NCBI RefSeq assembly: GCF_002086635.1
Contig: NZ_MVHD01000020.1
Coordinates: forward strand, 1-64,000
Length of the DNA stretch: 64,000 nt
Source: Mycobacterium alsense
GTDB taxonomy: Bacteria > Actinomycetota > Actinomycetes > Mycobacteriales > Mycobacteriaceae
Direction of reading: 5' to 3'
The position numbers were made by a program, and so were the translations under genes. This document shows positions 40,691 to 50,936 of the stretch, piece by piece; position 1 is the first letter of the stretch, and every line of letters begins with the position of its first letter. The notes beneath the pieces are model-generated. The model saw nothing but the letters and a program-made list of their open reading frames with translations, searched no databases and was not told the DNA's origin.

Positions 40691-43600
40691 TCAGGCTTTG
40701 ATGCGGATCGGTCCCGGCGACCACAACCCGCTGCGGGTCGCGCGGCCCAATTCCAGCTGCGCGGGCACCGCATCCACGAGGGTGTCGAACTTGCGCAGCG
40801 AACCCCAATCACGGCCCCAGTCGCGGGACAGGTAGGTGGACATCACGTGGGCGCGCAGCAGCAGGTCGGTGATGCCGAGCAGCCCGCCGTTGGTGCCGTC
40901 CTCCCAGGTGTCGGTGTCCATCTTCTTGGCCGAATAGTCCGGCGTGATACGGAATTTCGGGATCTCGGTGACACCGTTGACGTGCAACATGGGCCGCTGG
41001 CACGGGAACGCCAGCCCGACCGCCCAGTCCATCAGCACGGGCTGCGTGGAACCGACGTACTCCTGCAGGGAGCGCAGCTCCGGCACGCGCGGCGGGGTCA
41101 CCGCGATCCAGTCCTCCGGCGTCAGCGACAGGTCCTCGGCGACCACCCGCACGGCGACGGCATCCGCGGGCATCTCGGAGCGGGCGAAGCGCAGGTTGCG
41201 CCAGGCCTTCGGCTGCTCCCCGTACAGATCGAAGGGCACCACCCTGCCGGCCGGCCGCACGTCGTCGGCGCCGCCGGGGCCGGGCCTGCCGTACTCCAGC
41301 ACCACGGTCTGGCCGGTGGTGCGGTGGTGCAGGACGCTGTTGCCGGTGATCTTTCCGGCGGCGGTCACCACCACCAGCGGGTGGCCGTCGTCCGGTTTGG
41401 GCAGCCGGTACCAGGCCGACGTCAACCTGCTCTGCTGTTGCGGACCCGTGGTGTAGCTGCCCGCCACCGGCACCCGGTCGGGGTCGAGGCCGTACGGCAG
41501 CGGCACCAGCGAACCGTTGACGCCCGGCGCGTCGAGCTTGGTCGGCGCATCCCAGTCGTAGTCGGTGCCGGGCTGCGGCACCGTCGTCTCCTTGATCGAC
41601 TCGGCCAGCGTGCGTTCCGGGACGCCGTTGGGGGTGAACCCCGTCGGGTTGACACCGCCCAGGGCGCCCAGCGGGCCGTAGTCGCCGGGCAGGGGCGCCA
41701 TGAAGCCGACGTTGCTGTCGGGCTCGACGAGCACGTCGTCGGCCAGGCCGCAGCCCCCGCTGAACTCGCGCAGGTTGTCCCAGGCATTGGAATAGGTGGG
41801 GTACTGGCGAACGATGCCGGCCACCATCGAGGCGATGAACACCAGCGCCATGAAGCCGGCCGCGATGGGGATGGGCGCAGCCGTCAGCGCTCGCGCCAGC
41901 CGTCCTTCGCCGCGGCTCCTGGATGCGAAGTGCAGGTAGACCGCCCACAGCGCGGCGATCGCGAATAGTGCGAAAAATATTGTGCTGATGGTGATTCCGA
42001 CGATCTTCGGCATCGAGCTGTTGAACGGGACGCCGTAGCTGGAGACGTACCACCAGCCGTTGGTGGTGGCGAAACACAGCGCCAGCATGAAGAGCAGCGC
42101 CGCCAGGAACGCCATGCGGTTGCGCGACCAGCGCAGGATCTCATGCGACACCAGCACCGTCGTCAGCGCGGCCATCGCCGCCCCCACCGCGGCGAACAGC
42201 CCGAAGTGGTGCACCCACTTGGTGGGGGTGAACATCAAAAAGAACATGGTGCCGAAGATGACACCCATCAGCCGCCACGCCGGCCCGCGCGCCACACCGG
42301 GAACCCGCTTGCGCCGCAACATGATGAAGACGGCCGTGAACAGGCTTAGCGCGGTGATCAGGAAGCCGAACCGGCGCGACAGCGAGCCGTCGACGGTGGG
42401 CAGGATCAGGTAGTAGTAGCGCAGGTTCTCGGTGTACCAGGCCTGGCTGGGCCCGATCGCGGTGCGAATCCTGGTGGCTTCCAACACCGTTGACAGCGTC
42501 TGGTCGGCGAACACCACGGTCAGGATGACCGCGCCCGCGGCCAGCATGGGTGCCACCAGGGGCCACGTGCCGACCAGCCGGTGGCGCCGCACCAGGATGC
42601 GCAGGATCGGGCGCCCGCCGGCGATCAGCGCGGCGACCGCGATCAGCCCGGTGGGCTGGACGCCGAGCGTGAAGGCGGCGGTGATGACCGCCAGCGCCGC
42701 GGGTGTCAGCCGGCTGTACCGCATGGAACGTTCGATCAGCACGTAGGTGATCAGCGAACCGACGGCGATGATCGGCTCGGGACGCAGGCCGTTGTTGAAC
42801 GGCATCCAGGCCGTCAGCAGCACCATCCCCGCCGCCCAGTTGGCGGCCTTGCTGGAGGCGACCGCGGGTCCCAGCCGGGGGAGCACCTCGCGCGACAACA
42901 GCAGCCAGCACACGATCCCGGCGATCAGGTCCGGCAACCGCATCCACAGGCTGGCGTCGGTGACGTGGGTCATCAGCGCCAGCAGGTTGTAGTACCAGCC
43001 GAAGGGGTCCTCCGGGCTGCCGAACCAGCGGAAGTAGTTCGACATGTAGCCGGCCCGGTCGGCGACCCGGGCCATGCCCAGGATGTAGCCGTCGTCCGAC
43101 GAATTCGCCCCGATCACATGCCAGAGCACGAACCCGAAGAGCACGGTGGCGTCGGCCAGGGTGAACGTGCGCCAGTTCGCCGGGATCAGCCGGCGCATCC
43201 GGTGACCGTCCAGCTGGTCGAGGCGCCACAGCGCGATCAGCGCGACGATGGTGGCCACGATCGCCAGCACCATCGCGGACAGCTTCAGCGTCGTCGGGGT
43301 GGTGGAGAATCGGGTGTCGATCGTCGCCGACAACGTCAAGCCCGGCGGGGCCGGCCCGCTCAGGTCGGTGAACACCCCAACGATCTGCGGCCGCAGGTTC
43401 GGGTCGGGGAAGCCGCCCGTGATCGGTTTGCCCGTCGAATCGCTCAGCCCGACGAAGGTGGCGTAGGCGCCGGTTTTGGTCGACGTGATCTCGATGCTGG
43501 AGCATCCGGGGACACCCGCGGCGCCGGCCACCTGATCCCGTGGCGCGCTCGCGATCACCACGTTGCGGTCGGTGACGTCGACGCGCTTGCCGTTGACGAC

Positions 43601-43936
43601 GACGAACAGCGCGTTGAGCGCGGCGTCCTTGCCCTTCTTGGGCGCGGTACTCAGCACCACCCCGCCCTCGGGCGGCAGGCTGCGCACCACCGAGCACGGC
43701 ACGCTCGCCTTGAGGTCGACGGGCGTCAGCGAGATCAGCGGCGCCGTAACGTTGTTCAGTTGACCGCTTTGCGGCCAGTTCAGGGTGGCGGTGGTCTGCA
43801 CGACGGGCAGCAGCGGGGTGGCCACCGACAGGACGAAGCCGAGGAGCCCGGCGATCGTCGCCACCCAGCGGGTCATCCGCACGCCGTCGCGGGTCTGGGG
43901 CCGCGCGGTGGCCGCCTGTTCGTCGATCATGCTCAT
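40691..43936 (-). CDS. embB: Arabinosyltransferase EmbB
   Basis: A GT-C arabinofuranosyltransferase of the inner membrane that, with EmbA, builds the branched hexa-arabinoside of arabinogalactan; the main ethambutol target. The 1081-residue protein has an N-terminal span, a periplasmic jelly-roll domain, about a dozen further spans with catalytic aspartates in [10 protein letters not shown], and a C-terminal carbohydrate-binding domain. The ethambutol-resistance region reads [15 protein letters not shown], with Met288 equivalent to M. tuberculosis Met306, the susceptible residue. The start overlaps the embA stop by 4 bp. Upstream in-frame sequence is antisense-style open reading inside embA and is not coding. 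Confidence 0.97.
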   Translation of the reverse strand: MSMIDEQAATARPQTRDGVRMTRWVATIAGLLGFVLSVATPLLPVVQTTATLNWPQSGQLNNVTAPLISLTPVDLKASVPCSVVRSLPPEGGVVLSTAPKKGKDAALNALFVVVNGKRVDVTDRNVVIASAPRDQVAGAAGVPGCSSIEITSTKTGAYATFVGLSDSTGKPITGGFPDPNLRPQIVGVFTDLSGPAPPGLTLSATIDTRFSTTPTTLKLSAMVLAIVATIVALIALWRLDQLDGHRMRRLIPANWRTFTLADATVLFGFVLWHVIGANSSDDGYILGMARVADRAGYMSNYFRWFGSPEDPFGWYYNLLALMTHVTDASLWMRLPDLIAGIVCWLLLSREVLPRLGPAVASSKAANWAAGMVLLTAWMPFNNGLRPEPIIAVGSLITYVLIERSMRYSRLTPAALAVITAAFTLGVQPTGLIAVAALIAGGRPILRILVRRHRLVGTWPLVAPMLAAGAVILTVVFADQTLSTVLEATRIRTAIGPSQAWYTENLRYYYLILPTVDGSLSRRFGFLITALSLFTAVFIMLRRKRVPGVARGPAWRLMGVIFGTMFFLMFTPTKWVHHFGLFAAVGAAMAALTTVLVSHEILRWSRNRMAFLAALLFMLALCFATTNGWWYVSSYGVPFNSSMPKIVGITISTIFFALFAIAALWAVYLHFASRSRGEGRLARALTAAPIPIAAGFMALVFIASMVAGIVRQYPTYSNAWDNLREFSGGCGLADDVLVEPDSNVGFMAPLPGDYGPLGALGGVNPTGFTPNGVPERTLAESIKETTVPQPGTDYDWDAPTKLDAPGVNGSLVPLPYGLDPDRVPVAGSYTTGPQQQSRLTSAWYRLPKPDDGHPLVVVTAAGKITGNSVLHHRTTGQTVVLEYGRPGPGGADDVRPAGRVVPFDLYGEQPKAWRNLRFARSEMPADAVAVRVVAEDLSLTPEDWIAVTPPRVPELRSLQEYVGSTQPVLMDWAVGLAFPCQRPMLHVNGVTEIPKFRITPDYSAKKMDTDTWEDGTNGGLLGITDLLLRAHVMSTYLSRDWGRDWGSLRKFDTLVDAVPAQLELGRATRSGLWSPGPIRIKA

Positions 43937-46900
43937 GGGAGGGCCCTGATCGGTCCTTGCCGGGTCCAGCCGTGCACGGTGATCACGCCCCGCTCGACGG
44001 CGGCGTCCGGCGCCCGATCGCTCGCCACCAGCGGGAAGTACTGCTCGACCGATCCCCAGTCGCGGTGCCAGTCGCCGCGCAGGTACGTCGAGATCGTCGA
44101 GGTGCGCAGCAGCGCCTGGGTGAACAGGAACGGCCCGCCGGTCTCGCTGGCCTGCCACCCGTTCGACGACGACGCCGTCTGCTTGTGGTCGGGCAATATG
44201 CGGTAGCGCGGAAGTTCGGCAACGCCAAGGTGTTCGGAGAATGGCCGCTGGCACGGGAAGTTGGCGGCGGTGGCGATGTCCATCAGCACCGGTGTCCGCG
44301 ATCCGATGAGCTGCTGCAGGGTCTGCAGCACCGGAACCCGCGGGGGGGTGAACGCAAACCACTGCTCGGAGCTCAGGTTCGGGTCGTAGGCGACGATGCG
44401 TGCCACATTGGCCTCCGGCGGCGCCCACGTCAACGGGAACCGCAGGTTGCGCCACGCCGGCTCCGGCCCGATGTCGATCGGCTCCACCTCGGCGAGCGGC
44501 TGGGTGGTGCCGTCGGGGCGGGTGACGCCCCATTGCAGTTTCAGCGGCTGCCCGTAGGTGAAGGTGCCGTCCTCCTTGTGCGACCAGATCGCGCCGGACG
44601 CCGACACCACGACGATCGGCCGGTCGCCCGCGCGCACTTTCCAATCGGGAGGCAGCTGGTACCAGGCCGAGGTGGCGGTGGCGGCCAGCGAGTTTTCCCC
44701 GTAGCTGCCCATCACCGGGGTGCGCGCCGGGTCGAGGCCGAACGGCAGCGCCGCGTGCGAACCGTTGACACCGGCCGGGCCCTTGCCGCCGGCCGTGCCC
44801 GCGGAATCGCTCATGGCCGCGTTGGGCTTGTTGGGTGACGCGTCGGAATTCACCACCCCCGGTTTGGTGACCACCGGGTAGGACCTCAGGTCGTCGCCCA
44901 CTCCGTCGGGGGTGAAGCCGACCGGACTGGCGCCGCCGAGGGGACCGGCGGGGCCGAACGCCTGCCCGGGCGCCGGCTGCAGCATGCCGGCATTGGGGTC
45001 GGGCTCGGTCAGCACGTCGTCGGCCATGGCGCAGCTGGTGGGCGAGAGACCCGACCTGAGCGCGGCGAGATTGGCCTTGCCGGTGGTGTAGAGCGGGTAG
45101 CGGAAGACCGCGCCCTTGGTCAGCGAGGCGACCTCGCCGACGACCATGATCATCGCGACGACCAGCAGGGGGGTGGACGCCAGGACGCGGTTGCGCCGGT
45201 TGTCCTTGACCTCGGTGTGGCCCGCGTAGTCCATGCGGAAGTGCTGCCAGGCGGCCAGCAGGCCGGTGATGATCGACAACGTCAAGAACATCGACGTCAC
45301 CGGGTGGCTGGCGACGACCGGCTGGATGTCGTACCACGGCACCCCGTAGTTGGAGACGCCGAACCAGCCGTTGATGCCGGAGGTCGCCACCGCGAGCACG
45401 AACAGCAGCGCGGTCACATACAGCGTCAGGTTGCGCCGGCTGTGCAGGCCGATGCGCGCGAGCGTGAAGGCGGTGACCGCGCCCAGCGCGCCGGCCAGCC
45501 CGGCGAACGCGCCGAACTGCACGGCCCACTTCGTCGGCGTGAACGTCAGCAGCAGCAGGCCGATCGCGGTGGTGCCGATCAACCGCCACGCCGGGCCGCT
45601 GGCAAGGCCCGGCACCGAGCCGCGGCGCAGCAGCACCACCAGCATCCCGAACAGGCACAGCAACATCACCAGCACGGCGAACCGCCGCGCCATCGAGCCC
45701 TCGGCGTTGCTTTCCACGGTGAGGAAGTAGTAGCGCAGCCACTCCTGGTACCAGGCGATCGTCGGCCCGACCTTGTACTTGATCCGCGCCGCCTCGGCGA
45801 CGGTGGCCAGCGTCTGGCTGCGGAAGACCACCACCGTGATCAGCGACAGCGACGCCGCCAGCACCGCCAGCGGGGCCAATAGCCCGTCGGTGGTGCGGCG
45901 GCGGCGGATCACCTGCGCGATCGCGCGCGCGCCGGTCAGCAGCGCGGCGACGGCGATCAGCCCCTGCGGCGCCAGGGTCACGGTCAGCATCGCGACCACG
46001 ATGGCCACCGCGGCGGGGGCCAGCCGTCCCAGCGCGATGGCGCGTTCGACAAGCACCCAGGTGACCAGCACGCCGAGCGCGATCAGTGGCTCGGGCCGCA
46101 GGCCGTTGTTGAACGGCAGCCACGCGGCCAGAAACACCGCGCCCGCGGTGAACACCGCCACCCGGTTGGCGGCCAGGCCGCCGCGCGCGGGGCCGAGCCG
46201 GCGCAGCAGCCAGTGGCCGATGATCAGCCAGCACGCGATCCCGGCGAGCGTGGCCGGCAGCCGCATCCACACGCCGGCGGTGCTGACCGTCGCCAGTTTG
46301 GACAGCACCGCCAGATACCAGTCGAACGGCGCCTCGGTGGTGCCGAAGTACCGGTAGTAGTTGACGACGTAGCCGGCCTTGGGCGCGACGCGGGCGATGG
46401 TCAGGTTGTAGCCGTCGTCCGAGGAGGTGGCGCCGACGACGTGCCAGAGCAGCAGCGTCGCGATCACCCCGGCGTCGGCGAGCCAGGCCGCCCAGTGCAC
46501 CCGGGCCAGCCGCGCGATGGGCGCCCGCCAGTCGACCCGCACGGCGCCGCGGCCGCGCCGATCCAGGCTCGCCATCGCGAGGATGGCGACGAGGACCGCC
46601 AGCGCACCCACGACGAGCACGACCTGCTTGATCGCGGTGGGCGCCAGGATGAACCGGGTGTCGACGTCGACGCGGGCCGACAAGCCGGGCTGCGGGGGCA
46701 CTTTCAGGTCGGTGAAGATCCCGCCGACCTGTGGCTTCTTCTCGGCCGGCAGCACCCCGGAGGCGCCGGGTATGCCGACGAAATCCGCGCCGGCCGCCCC
46801 CACGTCGGCCCAGATGTGCAGCACGCTGCAGGCCCCGGCGGCGACGGCCGAGCGCTGTGCCACGGCGGCCACGGTGTCGCGGAACGCCACGACGATCACG

Positions 46901-47232
46901 TTCTTGTCGGCGCGCACGAAGAGGCCGTTCTTGCCGGTGTCCACCCCGCCGGCCGGCAGGGTCGAGACGACCAGGCCGCCGTCCGCGGGCAGGGTCGCCA
47001 TGGCCGAGCAGGGGACGGAGATGTCCAGCGAGCGCGGCGCCCCGGACACCAACGGGGCGGTGACCTGGGTGACATGCCCGTCGGCGCCGGTGCCCTGGGG
47101 CCACAGGACGGTCGCGGTCGTCTGCTTCGCCGGCAGCAACGGAACGATCAGGCACAACAGCAGGCCGAGCAGTCCCGCGACGGTGGCGATCAACGCGATG
47201 CGTTGCGGTCGCTCATTACCGTCGTGGCGCAC
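43933..47232 (-). CDS. embA: Arabinosyltransferase EmbA
   Basis: Partner of EmbB in forming the terminal arabinan motif of arabinogalactan. 1099 residues from GTG 47232, N-terminus [17 protein letters not shown], matching the M. tuberculosis EmbA start; the frame continues upstream but without homology. Features: N-terminal span, jelly-roll domain ([14 protein letters not shown]), GT-C loop [15 protein letters not shown] with catalytic aspartates, [11 protein letters not shown], and a C-terminal carbohydrate-binding domain ([19 protein letters not shown]). A TACCAT -10-type hexamer eight bases before GTG suggests a leaderless transcript. It is divergent from embR. Confidence 0.97.
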   Translation of the reverse strand: MRHDGNERPQRIALIATVAGLLGLLLCLIVPLLPAKQTTATVLWPQGTGADGHVTQVTAPLVSGAPRSLDISVPCSAMATLPADGGLVVSTLPAGGVDTGKNGLFVRADKNVIVVAFRDTVAAVAQRSAVAAGACSVLHIWADVGAAGADFVGIPGASGVLPAEKKPQVGGIFTDLKVPPQPGLSARVDVDTRFILAPTAIKQVVLVVGALAVLVAILAMASLDRRGRGAVRVDWRAPIARLARVHWAAWLADAGVIATLLLWHVVGATSSDDGYNLTIARVAPKAGYVVNYYRYFGTTEAPFDWYLAVLSKLATVSTAGVWMRLPATLAGIACWLIIGHWLLRRLGPARGGLAANRVAVFTAGAVFLAAWLPFNNGLRPEPLIALGVLVTWVLVERAIALGRLAPAAVAIVVAMLTVTLAPQGLIAVAALLTGARAIAQVIRRRRTTDGLLAPLAVLAASLSLITVVVFRSQTLATVAEAARIKYKVGPTIAWYQEWLRYYFLTVESNAEGSMARRFAVLVMLLCLFGMLVVLLRRGSVPGLASGPAWRLIGTTAIGLLLLTFTPTKWAVQFGAFAGLAGALGAVTAFTLARIGLHSRRNLTLYVTALLFVLAVATSGINGWFGVSNYGVPWYDIQPVVASHPVTSMFLTLSIITGLLAAWQHFRMDYAGHTEVKDNRRNRVLASTPLLVVAMIMVVGEVASLTKGAVFRYPLYTTGKANLAALRSGLSPTSCAMADDVLTEPDPNAGMLQPAPGQAFGPAGPLGGASPVGFTPDGVGDDLRSYPVVTKPGVVNSDASPNKPNAAMSDSAGTAGGKGPAGVNGSHAALPFGLDPARTPVMGSYGENSLAATATSAWYQLPPDWKVRAGDRPIVVVSASGAIWSHKEDGTFTYGQPLKLQWGVTRPDGTTQPLAEVEPIDIGPEPAWRNLRFPLTWAPPEANVARIVAYDPNLSSEQWFAFTPPRVPVLQTLQQLIGSRTPVLMDIATAANFPCQRPFSEHLGVAELPRYRILPDHKQTASSSNGWQASETGGPFLFTQALLRTSTISTYLRGDWHRDWGSVEQYFPLVASDRAPDAAVERGVITVHGWTRQGPIRALP

Positions 47233-47240
47233 GAGGCTCG

Positions 47241-47246
47241 ATGGTA
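47241..47246 (-). promoter_or_regulatory. -10 element for embA
   Basis: Read on the minus strand, TACCAT fits TANNNT and ends eight bases before the embA GTG, giving a leaderless or nearly leaderless mRNA. It lies in the 277-bp embA/embR gap, where EmbR would be expected to bind. Confidence 0.5.
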
Positions 47247-47509
47247 AGCGACGCCGCGTTCCGGCATGAGGATGCAGGGCCGCGAAGCGGGGCACCTGCG
47301 GGTTCTCGCCGAGCCCGCGTTCAGCGCGCTTGGTGGGGGGTCAACCGCGATCTGTGCGCAGCCTCGGTGCGTCGCGCGCCGCCGGGGGGAATTCGGGCGG
47401 TTTGCCGCGCCCGATGGACGAAATAAACTCTCGTCGCGACACTTGCGTTCAAAATGGGGACCCGAGGGCCTCAAGAACGGCCCCGATCATTCGGGAGGCT
47501 GGCAGCGCG

Positions 47510-48655
47510 ATGACGAACATTGGTCTCGGGTTCGGCGCCTTGGGACCGTTGCTGATGACCAGCCACGGCGTGCGGGTGCCGGTGGGTGCCCCGAAGCAGC
47601 GGGCGGTGCTGGCCATGCTGCTGATCAACCGCAACCGCCCGGTGTCCGTCGACTCGTTGATCAACGCGGTCTGGGACGAGGATCCGGTGCCGGCCGCGCG
47701 CACCAGCATCCAGGCCCACATCTCCAACCTGCGCCGGCTGCTCCGCTCCGCGGGCGCCGACCCCTACCAGGTGCTGGCCAGCGCCCCGCCCGGGTACCAG
47801 CTCAGCGTCGCCGACGCCGATTGCGACCTGGGGCGCTTCACCGCGGCGAAGGTGGCCGGGACCCAGGCCGCCGCGGCGGGACACTACGAAGACGCCAGCC
47901 GGAACCTGTCGTTGGCGCTGGGCGAGTGGCGCGGGCCGGTGCTCGACGACCTGCGCGGCTTCGCCTTCGTCGACGCGTTCGCCACCGCGCTGACCGAAGA
48001 AAAAGTGGCGGCTCACACCGCCCGCGCGGAAGCGGAGATCGCGTGCGGCCGGGCCGACGGGGTCATCGGGGAACTCGAGGCGCTCACCGCCGAACATCCC
48101 TACCGCGAACCGCTGTGGGCGCAGCTGATCATCGCCTACTACGTGACCGAACGTCAGTCCGATGCGCTGGGCGCCTACCGGCGGCTGAAGACGGCGCTGG
48201 CCGAGGGGCTCGGCATCGACCCCGGCCCGACGGTCAGCGCCCTGCACGAGCGGATCCTGCGCCAAGAGCCGTTGGGCGCCAAGGCGAGCGACCTGACCAC
48301 GCACCGACGCGGCAGCTTCAGCTTCGAGCCGACGACCTCGTCGCTTCCACTCGCGGAGTCCGCGACGACGCCGGCCGGGCTGCGCGGCGCGCGGGGCCGG
48401 CTGTACCGGCTGACGGGCGCGATCACCCGGATCGGGCGTTTCACCGACAACGACATCGTGCTCGACGACACCGACGTCAGCCGCCACCACGCCGTGATCA
48501 CCGACACCGGAACGGGTTTCATGATGACCGACCTGCGGTCGACCAACGGCGTGGAGGTCCAGGGCCAGCGCATCCGGGGCAGCGCCACCCTGGCCGACGG
48601 CGACCACATCCGCATCGGCGGACTGGACTTCACCTTCGAGATCGACCCCGCCTGA
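47510..48655 (+). CDS. embR: Transcriptional regulator EmbR (OmpR-like DNA-binding, BTAD, FHA)
   Basis: Activator of emb gene expression; the FHA domain binds phosphothreonine after modification by Ser/Thr kinases such as PknH. The 381-residue protein begins MTNIGLGFGALGPL. It has a winged-helix DNA-binding domain (residues about 1-105, SIQAHISNLRRLLRS), a bacterial transcription activator domain (about 110-270, AYRRLKTALAEGLGIDPGP) and a C-terminal FHA domain (about 285-381: RIGRFTDNDIVLDD, VSRHHAVI, STNGVEVQG). GGGAGG lies 11 bases before ATG 47510. In M. tuberculosis embR is unlinked; adjacency to embA is the M. avium arrangement (recalled). Confidence 0.95.
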   Translation: MTNIGLGFGALGPLLMTSHGVRVPVGAPKQRAVLAMLLINRNRPVSVDSLINAVWDEDPVPAARTSIQAHISNLRRLLRSAGADPYQVLASAPPGYQLSVADADCDLGRFTAAKVAGTQAAAAGHYEDASRNLSLALGEWRGPVLDDLRGFAFVDAFATALTEEKVAAHTARAEAEIACGRADGVIGELEALTAEHPYREPLWAQLIIAYYVTERQSDALGAYRRLKTALAEGLGIDPGPTVSALHERILRQEPLGAKASDLTTHRRGSFSFEPTTSSLPLAESATTPAGLRGARGRLYRLTGAITRIGRFTDNDIVLDDTDVSRHHAVITDTGTGFMMTDLRSTNGVEVQGQRIRGSATLADGDHIRIGGLDFTFEIDPA

Positions 48656-48660
48656 CGGCG

Positions 48661-49284
48661 CTACCCGCCCAGCCGCGCGGCCAGCGTGCCCAGGCCCGGC
48701 CCGTCGAGGTCGGCGAGGGCCGCGGGGCGCCCGGACATCGCCATCAACAGCGCCTCCCCGGGTCCGGTGACCTCGGGCCCGCTGCCGTGTGACCAGTCGA
48801 TGTCGTTGGCGCGCAGGCGAAGTCCCCTGATCCGGCGCCCGGCTCCCAGCCTCGGGTTGCCCGGCACCAGGCCGAGCACCCGCTCGAGGCGCTCGGCCGG
48901 GACGCTGCGCGGCCGGCCCAGCGCCCGGCGGATGTCCTGGTGGTGGATCGTGCCGTCGACGAGCGCGATCATGCCGCCGAATCCCGCTGTCAGCCCCCGG
49001 GGTTCGAGGTGGTTGCGGAGGAATTCCAGCAGCTGTTGGGGATTCAGCTTCGCGAACTCGTCGACGCCCACCTGGTTGGCCCGCACGATCCAGCCCTTGG
49101 CGAACCGCCCGAACAGCCCTACGGCACCGAGCTCCTCGTAGCTGATCACATGCGCCACAACATCTTTGACGGTCCATTTGGAGCACAGGCTGGGTGCCTC
49201 CCAGTCCCGCGGAGACAGCGTGGCCAGAAAATCCGCGAGGTCGGCCCGCTCGGCTCGGGCCATCGTCATCAGCGGGGCCGTCAT
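48661..49284 (-). CDS. Maleylpyruvate-isomerase/DinB-like mycothiol-dependent family protein
   Basis: A 207-residue protein with the family's N-terminal helical bundle: LCSKWTVKDVVAHVISYEE carries the conserved W-T-V-x-D-V-x-x-H motif with a putative metal-binding histidine, and GTIHHQDIRRALG the second histidine pair. Related proteins are mycothiol-dependent isomerases or transferases, but many are uncharacterised. Its start overlaps the SRPBCC gene stop by 4 bp (ATGA). It is the last gene of the arsR operon and converges on embR (5-bp gap). Confidence 0.8.
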   Translation of the reverse strand: MTAPLMTMARAERADLADFLATLSPRDWEAPSLCSKWTVKDVVAHVISYEELGAVGLFGRFAKGWIVRANQVGVDEFAKLNPQQLLEFLRNHLEPRGLTAGFGGMIALVDGTIHHQDIRRALGRPRSVPAERLERVLGLVPGNPRLGAGRRIRGLRLRANDIDWSHGSGPEVTGPGEALLMAMSGRPAALADLDGPGLGTLAARLGG

Positions 49285-49763
49285 CGGTGGACCCCGGTGC
49301 CGAGCAGGCTTGCGTAGCGGTCCAGATACAGCGGCCAGCCCGCGTCGCCGTCGATGCCCTGCGCGACGGACTCCCAGCCCGGACCATGGCGGTCCAGGTG
49401 CCGGTGTTCGAGCTCCACGCGCGTGCGCCCGCCCGACTCGGCGGTGAAGCGCACCTCGACCTCGCTGGCCTTGGCCGGGTCGGCCTCCAGCTGCCAGGTG
49501 GGGCCGATGTCCCAGGTGAAGGTCACGCGGTGGGGCGGCTCGTAGACGAGGATGCGCCCCCAGCGGCACACGCTGCCGTCGACGCCGCGGTCGTAGAGGT
49601 GCCCGCCCACGCGCGGCTCGAGGACCGTCTCGGCGATCGGGACGGCGAGCAGGTTGTGCTCGCGGGGCTTGAAGTCGCCGAACCGGCCGGTGAAGACGGC
49701 GAACGCGCGCTCGATCGGGGCGTTGACGACGACGCTGTGCGCGACGTTCGGGGTTCGGGTCAT
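49281..49763 (-). CDS. SRPBCC/AHSA1-type ligand-binding protein
   Basis: A 160-residue START-like (AHSA1) domain: VVVNAPIERAFAVFTGRFGDF at the N-terminus, GHLYDRGVDGSVCRWGRILVYEPPHRVTF-type strands in the middle, and the C-terminal helix (WPLYLDRYASL). Such proteins form a hydrophobic cavity and commonly sit beside ArsR repressors; ligand unknown. It overlaps arsR (ATGA at 49760-49763) and the following gene (ATGA at 49281-49284), showing a tightly coupled operon. Confidence 0.85.
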   Translation of the reverse strand: MTRTPNVAHSVVVNAPIERAFAVFTGRFGDFKPREHNLLAVPIAETVLEPRVGGHLYDRGVDGSVCRWGRILVYEPPHRVTFTWDIGPTWQLEADPAKASEVEVRFTAESGGRTRVELEHRHLDRHGPGWESVAQGIDGDAGWPLYLDRYASLLGTGVHR

Positions 49764-50110
49764 GACGGTTCTCCTTTGCTCTCGACTTCCCGTTCGTCCC
49801 CCTCGTCGAGGGCCCGGGCGTAGTTCGCCAGCGCCTGGGCCCAGAACCGGTCGAGCTCGGCGCGCAGCGCCTCCAGCCCGGTCGGGTCGAGCTGATAGAG
49901 GCGACGAGTTCCCGCGGCCCGGTCGCGGACCAGGCCCGCCGATTTGAGGACCTTGAGGTGCTGCGAAACGGCCGGCCGGCTGACGGGCAGGTCGCGAGCC
50001 AGTTCGCCGACGGCCGCCGGGCCGTGCACGAGCCGCTCCACGATGGCGCGCCGCGTCCCGTCGGCCAGCGCCACCCATGCGTCGGCGCGGGCCGTTTGGT
50101 AAGTGACCAC
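49760..50110 (-). CDS. ArsR-family transcriptional repressor
   Basis: A 116-residue winged-helix repressor from GTG 50110. ALADGTRRAIVERLVHG opens the fold, LARDLPVSRPAVSQHLKVLKSAG is the helix-turn-helix, and GTRRLYQLDPTG the wing. It lacks the cysteine pairs of metal-sensing ArsR/SmtB proteins, so it more likely belongs to the SRPBCC-linked group. A perfect 16-bp palindrome lies six bases upstream. A TTG at 50134 would begin inside that palindrome and is rejected as a start. Confidence 0.87.
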   Translation of the reverse strand: MVTYQTARADAWVALADGTRRAIVERLVHGPAAVGELARDLPVSRPAVSQHLKVLKSAGLVRDRAAGTRRLYQLDPTGLEALRAELDRFWAQALANYARALDEGDEREVESKGEPS

Positions 50111-50115
50111 GAACC

Positions 50116-50131
50116 GTAAGCGTACGCTTAC
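50116..50131. promoter_or_regulatory. ArsR operator palindrome
   Basis: GTAAGCGTACGCTTAC is a perfect 16-bp palindrome. A further GGTAAG half-site occurs at about 50097-50102. The position between arsR and the divergent small secreted gene supports autorepression and possibly joint control. Confidence 0.7.
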
Positions 50132-50210
50132 CAATGCGCCGGATCAACGGACAAGAATTTCGCAAGGATTCCACTGGGACCCGGCAAGCGCTCGGCGCCA
50201 CGCTTCGACC

Positions 50211-50501
50211 ATGAACAGCATCAAACGGATCCTCGCCGGGGCGCTGCTGTCGGGCACCGTCGCGGCCGCCGGGTTCGGGTTGGCCGCGGGCCCCGCCCAG
50301 GCCAACCCCCGTGGCCCATACCAGTGGTGTCCGGGGCAGCACCTGCCCGAGCCCGACGTGGTGTGGGACATGAACGCCTGCCACACCTGGTATTGGGTCG
50401 ACTACGGATTCCAGGCCAACCGCGGCCAGTTCGTTTACGAGGGTGAAAGCCCGCCGCCGAATCTAGGCTGTATCCCCGGGCTGTGCCTGCCCGGGCTGTG
50501 A
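50211..50501 (+). CDS. Small secreted WCPG/WDM-CH protein, copy 1
   Basis: A 96-residue precursor with a signal peptide (residues 1-31, ending GPAQA) and a mature part of about 65 residues. It shares the motif pattern YQWCPGQHLPEPDVVWDMN-ACH with two other proteins in this window (50541-50876 and 59363-59689). Four cysteines in the mature protein suggest disulfides. No catalytic signature; function unknown. It is divergent from the arsR operon, and copy 2 follows 39 bp later in the same direction. Confidence 0.75.
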   Translation: MNSIKRILAGALLSGTVAAAGFGLAAGPAQANPRGPYQWCPGQHLPEPDVVWDMNACHTWYWVDYGFQANRGQFVYEGESPPPNLGCIPGLCLPGL

Positions 50502-50540
50502 CGACCATCGATCACGAAGGAATTAATAAAGGAATCAGCC

Positions 50541-50876
50541 ATGAACACCCCTCGAACGTTGAAGCGGATGCTCGCCGGCGCGGTGCTGTCGGCCGGCGTG
50601 ACGATGGCGGGCTTCGGCGCGGCCACCGGAACTGCGCACGCGGACGCCTGGGCGGAGGGCCCGCACCAATGGTGCCCGGGGCAGCCCCTGCCCCAGGCCG
50701 ACATTCAGTGGGACATGGGAGCCTGCCACACCTGGTACCTGCTCGTGGGCGGCCCGAAGGGCAACGTCGGTGGCCGGTGGAACACGATCTGGGACGGCCC
50801 CAATCCGCCCGCGCCAATCCGTAAGCCGCCCGGAAATTGCGGCCTGTTCTTCTGCCCGGAGCCGCCCGGAAGCTGA
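50541..50876 (+). CDS. Small secreted WCPG/WDM-CH protein, copy 2
   Basis: A 111-residue precursor with a signal peptide (residues about 1-35, ending TAHADA). The mature protein has HQWCPGQPLPQADIQWDMGACHTWY, nearly identical in pattern to copy 1, followed by a glycine/proline-rich tail with two more cysteines (PGNCGLFFCPEPP). It is tandem with copy 1 and ends 60 bp before the convergent embC. Function unknown. Confidence 0.75.
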   Translation: MNTPRTLKRMLAGAVLSAGVTMAGFGAATGTAHADAWAEGPHQWCPGQPLPQADIQWDMGACHTWYLLVGGPKGNVGGRWNTIWDGPNPPAPIRKPPGNCGLFFCPEPPGS

Positions 50877-50936
50877 CGGCACATCGGCGCTTTCGCGGCG
50901 CCAGGCTTGCGCAGGGGCGCTGGGGGGCGCTAGGTG

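Noticed and set aside
43937..47155. The embB frame stays open for over 1,000 codons upstream of its ATG
   Set aside because: This stretch is the embA gene in another frame. EmbB homology begins at the ATG 43936, which overlaps the embA stop.
50111..50134. An upstream TTG start for arsR at 50134
   Set aside because: It would place the perfect operator palindrome inside the coding region; GTG 50110 gives a normal ArsR length.
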